Assembly (NCBI RefSeq): GCF_000025965.1
Contig: NC_006513.1
Span: forward strand, 186,001 to 250,000
DNA from: Aromatoleum aromaticum EbN1
GTDB lineage: Bacteria; Pseudomonadota; Gammaproteobacteria; Burkholderiales; Rhodocyclaceae
Reading direction: 5' to 3'
DNA length: 64,000 bases
Of the stretch, positions 28,170 through 36,227 are shown in pieces (position 1 is the stretch's first letter; each line of letters opens with the position of its first letter). Under the pieces are notes generated by a model, which did not search any database, was not told the origin of the DNA, and saw only the letters and a program-made list of their open reading frames with translations. A program made the position numbers and the translations under genes.

Positions 28170-29221
28170 GCGTGCCTAGCGCCGAGGCGCAGATCCGGTT
28201 CCTGCAGCAGATCCAGCGCCTCTTTGGCGAAGGGGAGTTTTCCGCCACCTACAAGTTCGCGCTGCTCCTGTCCTTGGCCGAGTTCGCGGTCGAACGGGGC
28301 GACGACAGCGGCGCGGCGCTCGAACTGCCGCTCACAGCCGTGGCCGAGAAGTTCGCCGAGCTCTACTGGCGGCAGCTGGCCGTCTACAGCTCGGGGCAGG
28401 CAGGCGCGCAGGCTGCGGTGCTGCACCAGAACCATGGCGCCCAGGCCGCCATCGTCCAGCACCTCGCGCCGATCCACCGTGAGGTCCAGGGCCAGTACGG
28501 TGCCGCCCGACAACACCCCGCGTGGGAGGCGGTGCTACGCGCAGTGGCAAACACCGTGCGCGCCATGCCGCTGCGCCACCTGCAGATGCTCGGCGACACG
28601 CTCGAGCCGTTTCTCTACGATTACCCGTGTCCACGAGGGCTCGTCCGCCTCAAGCCCGGTGTCGCCTTCAACCTACGGCGCTACCACGTACTCATCCAGC
28701 AACTGGCCCGGGCGGGCTGGGTCGAGCACGTGCGAGGCAACCGGCTCAACGCGCCCATGTTGGGCCGGCTGGACGATCTCGAAACGTTCATGTTCGGTGC
28801 CCCGCGCGCGCCGCTTGCCGAGGTGGCCCGCGTGCTCGGGCCGCTGCAGTCGCATCGCTGTTTCTACTGCCGTGAGCCGATCACGAGCCAGGCCGAAGTC
28901 GATCACTTCATTCCGTGGTCGCGCTACCCACGGGACACGGCTCACAATTTCGTGCTGGCTCACCATCGCTGCAACAACGACAAGCGCCAGATGCTCGCGG
29001 CAGGCCGCCACCTGGAAGCCTGGATGGAGCGCTTCGGGCGCTACGGCAACGAGATCGGGCAGGCCTTGTCCGACAAAGGGTTCGTGGTCGATCCGCAGTG
29101 CTCGATCCGGGTCGCGCGCTGGGCTTACGAGGAAGCCTTTCGCATGGGCGCTTCAGCCTGGAAAGAAAAAGGCATCACGGAGTTGCTCAGGCCGTCGAGC
29201 CTCGCAGTGTTCGCGGACTGA
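28166..29221 (+). CDS. HNH endonuclease domain protein coupled to the HIT gene
   Basis: 351 aa. The N-terminal 210 residues are mostly helical with no motif I recognise. An HNH module follows near residues 230-275: CFYC, then VDHFIPWSRYP, then HNFVLAHHRCNNDK. The C-terminal helical tail continues to the stop. HNH modules of this shape cut DNA in restriction, homing and defence proteins. The tight link with a HIT enzyme is notable; its target and role are unknown. Confidence 0.83.
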   Translation: MSVPSAEAQIRFLQQIQRLFGEGEFSATYKFALLLSLAEFAVERGDDSGAALELPLTAVAEKFAELYWRQLAVYSSGQAGAQAAVLHQNHGAQAAIVQHLAPIHREVQGQYGAARQHPAWEAVLRAVANTVRAMPLRHLQMLGDTLEPFLYDYPCPRGLVRLKPGVAFNLRRYHVLIQQLARAGWVEHVRGNRLNAPMLGRLDDLETFMFGAPRAPLAEVARVLGPLQSHRCFYCREPITSQAEVDHFIPWSRYPRDTAHNFVLAHHRCNNDKRQMLAAGRHLEAWMERFGRYGNEIGQALSDKGFVVDPQCSIRVARWAYEEAFRMGASAWKEKGITELLRPSSLAVFAD

Positions 29222-29320
29222 TTGGGCGAGACGCTCGCCCGGCCCCTCCGGGGCCGTGCCATGCGGGCCGGCGGATCGCAGCGGTGCGTCCCGATCCGCC
29301 ATGATGGGAGGATTCCGAAC

Positions 29321-29953
29321 ATGTGTTCCAACTATCGACCTGCTCGGCGTGCGGAGCTTGCGCATTTTGGCGTCGCACCGCCTGAACTCCCGCTGGAGGA
29401 CAAGGACGCCTATCCGGGCAGTGCCGCACCGATGATCTATCAGCCGCCCGAAGGCGGCGGCTGGTCGTGCGTGGCCGGCACCTTCGGACTGCTGCCCGTC
29501 TGGACCAAAGACCGGGCCTTGGCCAAGCGCACCTATAACGCCCGGGTGGAGACGGTCGCCGAGAAACCCTCGTTCCGAAGCGCCTGGCACAAGCGCCAGG
29601 TGTGCATCGTTCCGGCCGCGGCGATCTACGAGCCGTGCTACGAGACCGGCAAGGCCGTCTGGTGGCGCATTGCCCGGGCCGATGGCGCCCCCATGGCGAT
29701 TGCGGGGCTGTGGGAGCGCAAATCGTGGGAGGCAGGCGCGCCGAGTTGGTCCTTCACCCTGCTCACGGTGAATGCCGAGACGCATCCGCTCATGCGCCGC
29801 TTTCACAAACCGGATGACGAGAAGCGCACGGTGGTGGTGCTCGATGGCGACGCCCCCGAGGCGTGGCTCGCGGCCGAAAGTAAGGCCGATCTGCGGGCGC
29901 TGCTTAGGCCGTGCGCGGAGACGCTTCTGGTTGCCGCCCCGGGCAGGCTCTAG
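29321..29953 (+). CDS. SOS-response-associated peptidase family protein (SRAP, YedK/HMCES-like)
   Basis: 210 aa from ATG 29321, which puts the essential Cys at residue 2 (MCSNYRP); GGGAGG lies 9 bases upstream, so the longer frame is rejected. Family blocks are YNARVETVAEKPSFRSAW, VPAAAIYEPCYE and VNAETHPLMRRFH. SRAP proteins bind abasic sites in single-stranded DNA and crosslink through Cys2, protecting replication forks. It lies 100 bases after the HNH gene on the same strand. Confidence 0.87.
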   Translation: MCSNYRPARRAELAHFGVAPPELPLEDKDAYPGSAAPMIYQPPEGGGWSCVAGTFGLLPVWTKDRALAKRTYNARVETVAEKPSFRSAWHKRQVCIVPAAAIYEPCYETGKAVWWRIARADGAPMAIAGLWERKSWEAGAPSWSFTLLTVNAETHPLMRRFHKPDDEKRTVVVLDGDAPEAWLAAESKADLRALLRPCAETLLVAAPGRL

Positions 29954-30002
29954 CGTAGGGAGAAGCGAGTCGGAGGGTCACCGATCCGGTCTCGCAGCAA
30001 AT

Positions 30003-30386
30003 TCAGGCGACATCAGGCTGCTGCCGCGCAAGCTTTTGCGCCGCCACTGCCAGCGCATCGAGCGAGCCGCCGTTCGCAAGCCACGCTTCGACCCAGTGGG
30101 GTTTTCGCCCACGTCCGGACCAAGCCAGTTCCCGGTTGTTCGGGTGGCGGAACTTCACCGGCACGGGCGCCTTGGCGGGTGCAGCCGTCTTCGATTTAGC
30201 TTTCCGGGGTGCTGCGACCACGGGGCTTGCCATCACCTCGTCGAGCGACAGGCCGTGCTCGCGGGCGAGCTTCTGCAGTTTGCGAAGGACGACGGCCTTG
30301 CTTGCGGACTGGCGCTTTCCGATTTCCTTGTCGATCCGCCCGCTCAACTGCTTGAGCTGGGGGAGCGTGAGCTGATCGAGATTCAT
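30003..30386 (-). CDS. H-NS family nucleoid protein
   Basis: 127 aa. The N-terminal coiled-coil region (LTLPQLKQLSGRIDKEIGKRQ) is joined by a Lys/Ala/Pro-rich linker to a C-terminal H-NS DNA-binding motif (ELAWSGRGRKPHWVEAWL). Such proteins silence AT-rich, horizontally acquired DNA. The start ATG 30386 is chosen because the longer frame adds an unrelated N-terminus. It is convergent with the SRAP gene. H-NS copies are common on islands, where they reduce the cost of foreign DNA. Confidence 0.88.
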   Translation of the reverse strand: MNLDQLTLPQLKQLSGRIDKEIGKRQSASKAVVLRKLQKLAREHGLSLDEVMASPVVAAPRKAKSKTAAPAKAPVPVKFRHPNNRELAWSGRGRKPHWVEAWLANGGSLDALAVAAQKLARQQPDVA

Positions 30387-30678
30387 GACGTATTTGCAAT
30401 GACTTCGTGATGAGGGCATGAGCGGCGCATCATGCCACGGCAGGCGGCATCCAGATACGTGCGAGTAGTACGAAAGTAATAATTCGTCCCGCCCTAGGTT
30501 CGGCGCTTGGCGGACTGTCGTCGCGCGTCCCACCGCAGCAATGCCCGCACGAGCTTCCCCGGGCCATGGTCAGATCGTCTGCACGAAAAGAACCACGGGA
30601 GATCGTCGGTGTCGCAACGACGCATGAAATGCCGATAGAATATCCGGCGATTCGACATCGACCAGTGAGGAACGTCCC
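30387..30678. other. divergent intergenic region between the H-NS and HTH genes
   Basis: 292 bases that should contain both promoters. No strong hairpin or repeat is apparent; the part near 30470-30490 is AT-rich. Confidence 0.35.
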
Positions 30679-31020
30679 ATGCCGCCTGCGAAGACCAGCA
30701 ATTTTTGGTTCCAGACAAACGCCGACGTTGTCGCTCGACGCAAGATGCTCGGCCTGAACCAGAGTGAATTCTGGATGCGGCTCGGCATCACGCAGTCAGG
30801 GGCATCTCGCTATGAATCCGGGCGCACTATCCCGAATCCGGTGAAGATCCTGCTTCAGGTGGCATACGGTTCCGACGCGCAGATGATCGTGACAGTCGCA
30901 GAACTGCGGGAGATGCCTAAACAGCCGGAAAAGCAAACTGAAAAGCGACCGCAGAAGCTGATTGCCAAAAAAACTCCCCGCACGAATGATCAGCCGAGGA
31001 ATTTCGGCTACCTGCCGTAA
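30679..31020 (+). CDS. helix-turn-helix (XRE-like) DNA-binding protein
   Basis: 113 aa. The HTH lies near residues 18-60: ARRKMLGLNQSEFWMRLGIT, then QSGASRYESGRTIPNP. A basic, Lys/Pro-rich C-terminal tail follows. It is a small regulator of unknown target, convergent with the psiF-like gene. Confidence 0.75.
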   Translation: MPPAKTSNFWFQTNADVVARRKMLGLNQSEFWMRLGITQSGASRYESGRTIPNPVKILLQVAYGSDAQMIVTVAELREMPKQPEKQTEKRPQKLIAKKTPRTNDQPRNFGYLP

Positions 31021-31036
31021 GTTGGCTCAAGGCAGG

Positions 31037-31282
31037 TCAGTTCCCGACGGCATCCCCCGCGCACTTCTTGGTGAAGCTGGCACGTGCAGCGCCCGCGAGT
31101 TTCTTCTCGGTCGCCGCGACTTCGCAGGCCGCTTGTGCGTCCCGCGAACACTTCTTCATGAAGCTCGCTTTGGCGGCGCCTGACAGCTTCTTCTCGGCAG
31201 ATCGAGCGCTGCACGAGCCTTCTTCCGCATGGGTTGCGACACTGACGAGTGCCATCAGAAGAGCCAGAATCAACGCGCGCAT
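31037..31282 (-). CDS. PsiF-repeat small exported protein
   Basis: 81 aa with a signal peptide (MRALILALLMALVSVATHAEE) and two PsiF-type repeats, each with Cys residues around KKLSGAAKASFMKKC and KKLAGAARASFTKKC. PsiF family proteins are induced by phosphate starvation in enterobacteria; the function is unknown. It is probably periplasmic. Confidence 0.82.
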   Translation of the reverse strand: MRALILALLMALVSVATHAEEGSCSARSAEKKLSGAAKASFMKKCSRDAQAACEVAATEKKLAGAARASFTKKCAGDAVGN

Positions 31283-31583
31283 TTATATCTCCGCAGGGGG
31301 CTCGATCACGCCGATCGCGCAGCCAAGGTACCCCATCATCATGACGTCTTCAAGTTGAATTCTCCTGCGATACACTCAGATCGCGATGCCGCAGAACACT
31401 TAGCCCCTTTGTAGGCGGCACCTCTCGTCGACGCTGCGGTCGTCCAGCCGATGCGCGCCCCGCCGACGACCCGGGTCCTGCCACGAACGACCTCGCCGCG
31501 CCAAAGCGACCACGGAGCTTGACGCTAACAGCGGCCAGTGGGGTATGGTGGCGCCCCCGCCCAAGACTGACTCACGAAAACGT

Positions 31584-32318
31584 ATGCGAACGCGTTCCGT
31601 CGTTGCCCTAGCCGCCCTGCTGCTGACAACCACTAATTATGCCGCTGGCAACGGCTTTCGCAGTTGCCCGGACGCTTTCCCGGGCCCCCCTCCGGTCATC
31701 AAGCGGTCCGCGGATTGGAAGCTGCGCGAACTGTGCTACGACGCGTTCGCACTTCTGCATTCAGGCAAGACCCGCACGCCGCTGTTCGTGGTTGAGAAGC
31801 TCACCCGCGCAAGCTTGGCTGACGCGGACGACGAGGAACGGACCAATCGGTTCTTCGCCGACGCCCGCCTGCCCAGATTAGAGCGCGCGCACCTCGAGGA
31901 TTACTACCGGTCGGGCTTTGACCATGGTCACATGGCACCGGCGGCGGACATGCCAACCGCTCAAGCGATGGCGCAGAGTTTTTCGTTGGCGAACGTGGTT
32001 CCCCAGGCGCCGAACAACAACAGGCGGGTTTGGGCCAAAGTCGAGCGGGATACCCGCGCCTACGTGAAGCGCAGCGGATCGACCGTTCACGTATTCACAG
32101 GCCCGGCATGGCAAGGGCACCGAGCCACCATTGGCTCCAGTCCCGTCGCGGTACCGACCCATGTGTACAAGCTCGTGTATGACGCTACCAAGAACCGCGC
32201 GTGGGCGCACTGGCTGCCCAACACTGATGAAGCTCGCCTGGGCAGGCCCATCTCGTACGAGGCGTTGACGCAGCACCTGGGGTTTGAGCTGTTGCCGGGG
32301 AAGCGCCCTTCCCCCTAA
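31584..32318 (+). CDS. secreted DNA/RNA non-specific endonuclease (NUC family)
   Basis: 244 aa. A signal peptide (MRTRSVVALAALLLTTTNYAAG) decides the start at 31584. The catalytic motif DHGHMAPAADM (near residue 115) is a variant of the family's DRGH, and the Mg-binding Asn lies in APNNNRRVW. Serratia-nuclease relatives degrade DNA and RNA outside the cytoplasm. The role may be nutrient scavenging or defence against incoming DNA. Confidence 0.85.
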   Translation: MRTRSVVALAALLLTTTNYAAGNGFRSCPDAFPGPPPVIKRSADWKLRELCYDAFALLHSGKTRTPLFVVEKLTRASLADADDEERTNRFFADARLPRLERAHLEDYYRSGFDHGHMAPAADMPTAQAMAQSFSLANVVPQAPNNNRRVWAKVERDTRAYVKRSGSTVHVFTGPAWQGHRATIGSSPVAVPTHVYKLVYDATKNRAWAHWLPNTDEARLGRPISYEALTQHLGFELLPGKRPSP

Positions 32319-32464
32319 ACCCGGTGGTCGTGCGGCGGGAAGCTACGATCAGGAATGGCGGCTGTCGAGTAATGGTGAATGGGTGCTTCCGACCCAAAGC
32401 AGTCATTGGAACCCGAGGAAAGCTGTCGTTCAACGTTTGAGATATCGTGCGCGTTCGCCTTTCG

Positions 32465-33403
32465 CTATTGGGACGTAGCCTCAGCCTTCAACCGCTCTAT
32501 GAACATACGAGCAGCACGAAGTCGTCCTTGCTTGAACTCGGCGTAGCCTTTATCCTGGTCGTCATCTAAAGTCGCTATCCAATTTTCAATGCCGGCAACC
32601 AACAAAGACGCGAAATGAACCACGGTTAAGTCGTCAACGCTGTGCTCAAGCTCGCCGGTTGCTACCGCCTCACAGTACCAAACACCATATAGACGAATAT
32701 TGAGATCGCGAACCTCGCCATAATTGTCACGTGCGGCTTCAAAGAACTGGTTCCAGTACTTCTTGGCAGTGTCTGTCTGTTTTCTCTCTGCGAATATTCC
32801 AGCGATAACAGCCAGATCTGACCACGTGCCGAGATCCACAGATCGTAGATAGATGCTCAACGCCATTTCGAGGTCTTGCTTCACCCCACCGCTACCCCAG
32901 CGATACATGCTACCTGCGGCCGAACATGCCGCCGCATGTCCGAGGGCTGCGGCCTGTTCAAAACATTTGACGGCTTTTCCCGTGTCCGGCAGCGTTGTGT
33001 CGGTGCCATTCATATACGCGAACCCCAAGTCATACAGATCTTCCGCCAACTGCTCAGAGGATTGAGTTGATATTTGGCGGGCGTCCTCGCCGTCGCCTGC
33101 AGTGATAGGGATGAGCTTGGCGGCCTGGGCGACGATTTGAACTACGACGTGTAGAGGTGCATTGAAGAACTCGCGATTCTGTGCGTGGCGATACCCGCCT
33201 CTCTCGAGTTCGCTATGCACCCAGGCTTCAGCGCTGTGACAGTCTGCAACCGGCTGCTGAAATGCAAGAGAGAAGGGCTGCGGCACTCCAGTTGGGGAGG
33301 ACAGCTCGGCAACACGAATATCTGGCTCTCTTGTCGTCTTTCCGACCTTGGTAAGGCCAGGCATCGTCGGGTTGGTCAAAACGTATAGAAATCCTTTGGC
33401 CAC
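32465..33403 (-). CDS. T5orf172 (GIY-YIG-like) nuclease domain protein with Sel1-type repeats
   Basis: 312 aa. The N-terminal residues 1-90 form a T5orf172 domain (GFLYVLTNPTMPGLTKVGKT, RVAELSSPTGVPQPF, AEAWVHSELE), related to GIY-YIG nucleases. The middle has Sel1-like TPR blocks (AAALGHAAACSAAGSMYRWG). The start is GTG with GGAG 6 bases upstream. Composition is visibly more AT-rich than the flanks, in line with transfer. It follows an attC-like hairpin, as a gene cassette would. Function unknown; an anti-phage role is possible. Confidence 0.75.
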   Translation of the reverse strand: MAKGFLYVLTNPTMPGLTKVGKTTREPDIRVAELSSPTGVPQPFSLAFQQPVADCHSAEAWVHSELERGGYRHAQNREFFNAPLHVVVQIVAQAAKLIPITAGDGEDARQISTQSSEQLAEDLYDLGFAYMNGTDTTLPDTGKAVKCFEQAAALGHAAACSAAGSMYRWGSGGVKQDLEMALSIYLRSVDLGTWSDLAVIAGIFAERKQTDTAKKYWNQFFEAARDNYGEVRDLNIRLYGVWYCEAVATGELEHSVDDLTVVHFASLLVAGIENWIATLDDDQDKGYAEFKQGRLRAARMFIERLKAEATSQ

Positions 33404-33447
33404 TGGAAGCTCCGTTCGAACTACGTAGTAGGGACTGTATTCGCGAT

Positions 33448-33511
33448 GCCTAACGATTAAGGTTAGATCGTGGCTCGCTTCGCGCTCACGATCTAACCTT
33501 AATCGTTAGAG
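33448..33511 (-). repeat. attC-like hairpin (possible integron cassette recombination site)
   Basis: Perfect 23-bp inverted arms (33450-33472 and 33487-33509) flank a 14-base loop. On the minus strand the outer boxes are CTCTAAC and GTTAGGC, close to the integron R'' (RYYYAAC) and R' (GTTRRRY) boxes. Inner AGGTTAG/CTAACCT boxes sit after 5-base spacers, as in attC sites. It lies 6 bases past the end of the SieB-like gene and 44 bases before the next gene, both on the minus strand, which is the cassette order. The absence of unpaired extra-helical bases is atypical; a simple terminator-type hairpin is the alternative. Confidence 0.5.
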
Positions 33512-33517
33512 TTCGGG

Positions 33518-34066
33518 CTACCAATACGACTCCCGTTTGTCAGTCCGGCAAGTGTTGGTGGTTCCTTCGAGCAGATGCGGATGTACGTGGAGATAATCCC
33601 ACGCGAAGTCGCTGATGTTGTGTGCGAACCCCTCGAGAGCATTACCCACCGAGGCAGACAAGTGAATGATTCCGTTAGCTTTGAGCCCTTGCACGACGCC
33701 ATCGTCAATGCGGAGCGTGTTTGCGCGAGTATTCGCGGCGAGGTAGGATCGCAAAATCTGCTTTTCATCTTCGGTTAGACATTGCAATCGCTCTGCTACG
33801 CGCCGATAACGGTGCCTCCTGAGCCACCGCTGCTTGACGAGTGCGATTCCATCGCCGGCCACGGAAACAGCAAACAGAGCGCCAGTAACAACGAGGGTGA
33901 GCCCAAGCATCGGGCGGTTGTCCTGTGCAAACTCAAATACCCCGATGAACTTGAGAAACACCTCGCTGGAAAAAAGAAGAACGGCGGCCATGACGCCGAG
34001 TGCTATGAGATAGCGTGGTGCGAGCTTCAGGAACTCAAGAAACGTCTTGGCAGCTTCAGCGATCAT
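33518..34066 (-). CDS. SieB-like (superinfection exclusion B family) membrane protein
   Basis: 182 aa. Two transmembrane segments (YLIALGVMAAVLLFSSEVFL near 19-38, and MLGLTLVVTGALFAVSVAG near 53-71) precede a soluble domain with LTEDEKQILRSYLAANTRA. This layout matches proteins annotated as superinfection exclusion B. Phage P22/lambda SieB aborts infection by other phages, but most family members are untested. It lies directly upstream of the attC-like hairpin, and the IS4-type element is inserted about 95 bases before its start. Confidence 0.65.
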   Translation of the reverse strand: MIAEAAKTFLEFLKLAPRYLIALGVMAAVLLFSSEVFLKFIGVFEFAQDNRPMLGLTLVVTGALFAVSVAGDGIALVKQRWLRRHRYRRVAERLQCLTEDEKQILRSYLAANTRANTLRIDDGVVQGLKANGIIHLSASVGNALEGFAHNISDFAWDYLHVHPHLLEGTTNTCRTDKRESYW

Positions 34067-34159
34067 ATTGAGAGGTCCAACTCAAAAAAACCGGATTAGG
34101 TATCGCTCTGTTCTATAGGAGCTTTTGTGTGTATATCGATTTATACACGGACTTAAACC

Positions 34160-35637
34160 CATCTCGTTATACACAACTCCGCACCGCCGGCACGCCGATC
34201 TGAATAATCGTTGACCTTCAAGGACTTACACGAAGTGCTTGTAAACCCATATAAAAACGCGTCTACTTTTGCAATTTGGGTGACCTGTTGGCGACGAAGA
34301 GCTGGGTGGTGGAGGAGTTTGCGGGGATGGCGCTGGGCGACGAGAGACTGAACAAGCGGGCGAAGGTGCTGATGGAGCGGTTGTCGGCGAAGCCGACGGC
34401 GGGCATTCCGATGGCGTGCCGGGGCTGGGGCGAGACGGTTGCCGCGTACCGCTTCCTGGGCAACGACGAGGTCGACTGGCAGGCGATCCTGGCGCCGCAT
34501 TGGGAGCGCACCCGCAGCCGCATGCGTGCCCATCCGGTGGTGTTGTGCCTGCAGGACACGACCGAGCTGGACTTCAACGGGCAGGGCATCGCGGGTCTGG
34601 GGCGGCTGAACTACGAGGCGCGCCGCGGCATGTACCTGCACCCGACCTATGCGGTGACGCCCGAGCGCGAACCGCTGGGCGTGCTCGATGCGTGGATGTG
34701 GGCGCGCGAGGATGTCGATGAACCAGGCGAGCGCACCAGCATCAAGGAGAGCGCGCGCTGGCCCGAAGGCTACGAGCGGGTCGCGGAGTTGGCCACGGGG
34801 ATGGCGACCACCCGCCTGGTGTATGTAGCCGACCGCGAAGCGGATCTGATGGAAATGATGCTGCGCGCCCAGACGCTGGGCACGCCGGCCGACTGGCTGG
34901 TGCGGGCCAAGCACAACCGTTGCTTGCCAGAGGGCGCGAAGCTGTGGTCGCACACCTGCGCAGGCGAGCCGCTGGGCGAGATCGTGTTCACGATGGGCTC
35001 GCGCCACGGCCAGAAGGCGCGCGAGGTGCGCCAGCAACTGTGGGCCCGACGGGTCAGCCTGCCTGCGGGCAAGGCGGGCACGGTATCGGCCACCTGCATC
35101 GTGGCGCGCGAGATCGGCGCGCCGGCCGGCACCAAGCCCGTGGAGTGGCGCCTGCTCACCAACCGGGAAGCTGCGACGGCTGCCGACGTGGTCGAGCTGA
35201 TCGACTGGTATCGGGCGCGCTGGGAGATCGAGACTTTCTTTCACGTGCTCAAGAACGGCTGTCGGATCGAAGCGCTGCAACTGTCCGCCATCGAGCGCCT
35301 GGAGCGCGCGCTGGCGTTGTTCATGGTCGTCGCCTGGCGCATCGCGCATCTGATGCGCACCGGCCGAACCTGCCCCGAGCTGGATGCCACGCTCTTCTTC
35401 GACCCCGACGAGATCCGCGGCGCGTATCTGCTCACGAAGAAGAAACCGCCCGCCACCCCGCCCACCATCAACGAAGTGCTGCGCCTGATCGCCACCCTCG
35501 GCGGCTTCCTGGCGCGCAAGGGCGACGGCGAGCCGGGTGTGAAGACCATCTGGCTGGGCTTGCAGCGCGTCATGGATGCCGCCGCCACCATACAGGCGCT
35601 ACGCGATGAGGCGGCCTGAGTTGTGTATAACGACATG
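34160..35637 (+). mobile_element. IS4-family (IS50/Tn5-like) insertion sequence, intact
   Basis: A 1478-bp element. Its inverted ends CATCTCGTTATACACAACTC and CATGTCGTTATACACAACTC (the right end read inverted) match at 19 of 20 bases and resemble the Tn5 outer end. A perfect 9-bp target duplication ACTTAAACC lies at 34151-34159 and 35638-35646, the length made by Tn5-type transposases. This indicates a fairly recent insertion. Confidence 0.92.
34276..35619 (+). CDS. IS4-family transposase (IS50 subgroup)
   Basis: 447 aa. DDE transposase with the first Asp in CLQDTTELDF, the second in VYVADREADLMEM, and the C-terminal YREK-type signature YRARWEIETFFHVLKNG carrying the Glu. A Tn5-type dimerisation region follows. 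The first in-frame codons are TTG; the exact start between 34276 and 34328 is uncertain. The gene is complete and fills the element. Confidence 0.9.
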   Translation: MGDLLATKSWVVEEFAGMALGDERLNKRAKVLMERLSAKPTAGIPMACRGWGETVAAYRFLGNDEVDWQAILAPHWERTRSRMRAHPVVLCLQDTTELDFNGQGIAGLGRLNYEARRGMYLHPTYAVTPEREPLGVLDAWMWAREDVDEPGERTSIKESARWPEGYERVAELATGMATTRLVYVADREADLMEMMLRAQTLGTPADWLVRAKHNRCLPEGAKLWSHTCAGEPLGEIVFTMGSRHGQKAREVRQQLWARRVSLPAGKAGTVSATCIVAREIGAPAGTKPVEWRLLTNREAATAADVVELIDWYRARWEIETFFHVLKNGCRIEALQLSAIERLERALALFMVVAWRIAHLMRTGRTCPELDATLFFDPDEIRGAYLLTKKKPPATPPTINEVLRLIATLGGFLARKGDGEPGVKTIWLGLQRVMDAAATIQALRDEAA

Positions 35638-35840
35638 ACTTAAACCAACGGACCAACGGCGAAACCCGGCAGTAAGTTACAGTCACTTCGACGGACCTCC
35701 AAGCTTCAATGCCGAACGGGTGAAGTGTAACAGCGACAGACCGCTTCTGGCCGACAGCACGAGTTCCGATCTCTTCCGGGAAGCAGCCGGCCGCTCGCCG
35801 GTGAACAATCAGACTCCGATCAACAGGCAAGGAGTCTCGC

Positions 35841-36225
35841 ATGGAATCCTATGAGCATCGGGATCCCTGGAACAAGGGAAAGCTAGTGAGAAGGCGCCGC
35901 TCAAGCCCAAAGACGTCCGGGCATCCGTATCCATCTGCAGAACGCCCACGAGGTGCGTGACCTCGCCATGTTCAACCTCGCGATCGACAGCAAGCTCCGA
36001 GGCTGTGATCTCGTCAGCCTGCGGGTTCGCGACGTGACGCACGGAATCCAGGTGCTCTCAAGGGCGATGGTCGTGCAGCGGACGACGCAGCGGCCGGTCC
36101 AGTTCGTGATCCAGACCGCGTTGCTCGACCCCTTGCGCTGGACCCTTTTTGCTCGCGCACCTGAAGAGCGAGGACCAGCGGTGCGCAGACGAGTCGTTGT
36201 GGATATCCCGGCGGCGGGTGGGCGC
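35841..36225 (+). pseudogene. tyrosine recombinase (integrase), frameshifted and truncated
   Basis: The start MESYEHRDPWNKGKLV is followed by frame breaks (EKAPLKPKD in one frame, IRIHLQNAHEVRDLAMFNLA in another). It then continues DSKLRGCDLVSLRVRDVTHG and RTTQRPVQF, the core of a widespread short phage-type integrase. At least two frameshifts are present. The catalytic R-H-R-Y half is missing or scrambled after about 36120, where the phosphatase gene begins on the other strand. It marks a former island boundary. Confidence 0.75.
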
Positions 36226-36227
36226 GC

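Noticed and set aside
32400-32464. A second attC-like site after the T5orf172-Sel1 gene
   Set aside because: A GTTGAAC box is present on the minus strand, but there is no matching R'' box and no inverted arms.
34129-34148. Short palindrome GTGTATA-N6-TATACAC upstream of the SieB-like gene
   Set aside because: Seven-base AT-rich arms next to the IS end are easily expected by chance; no second copy seen.
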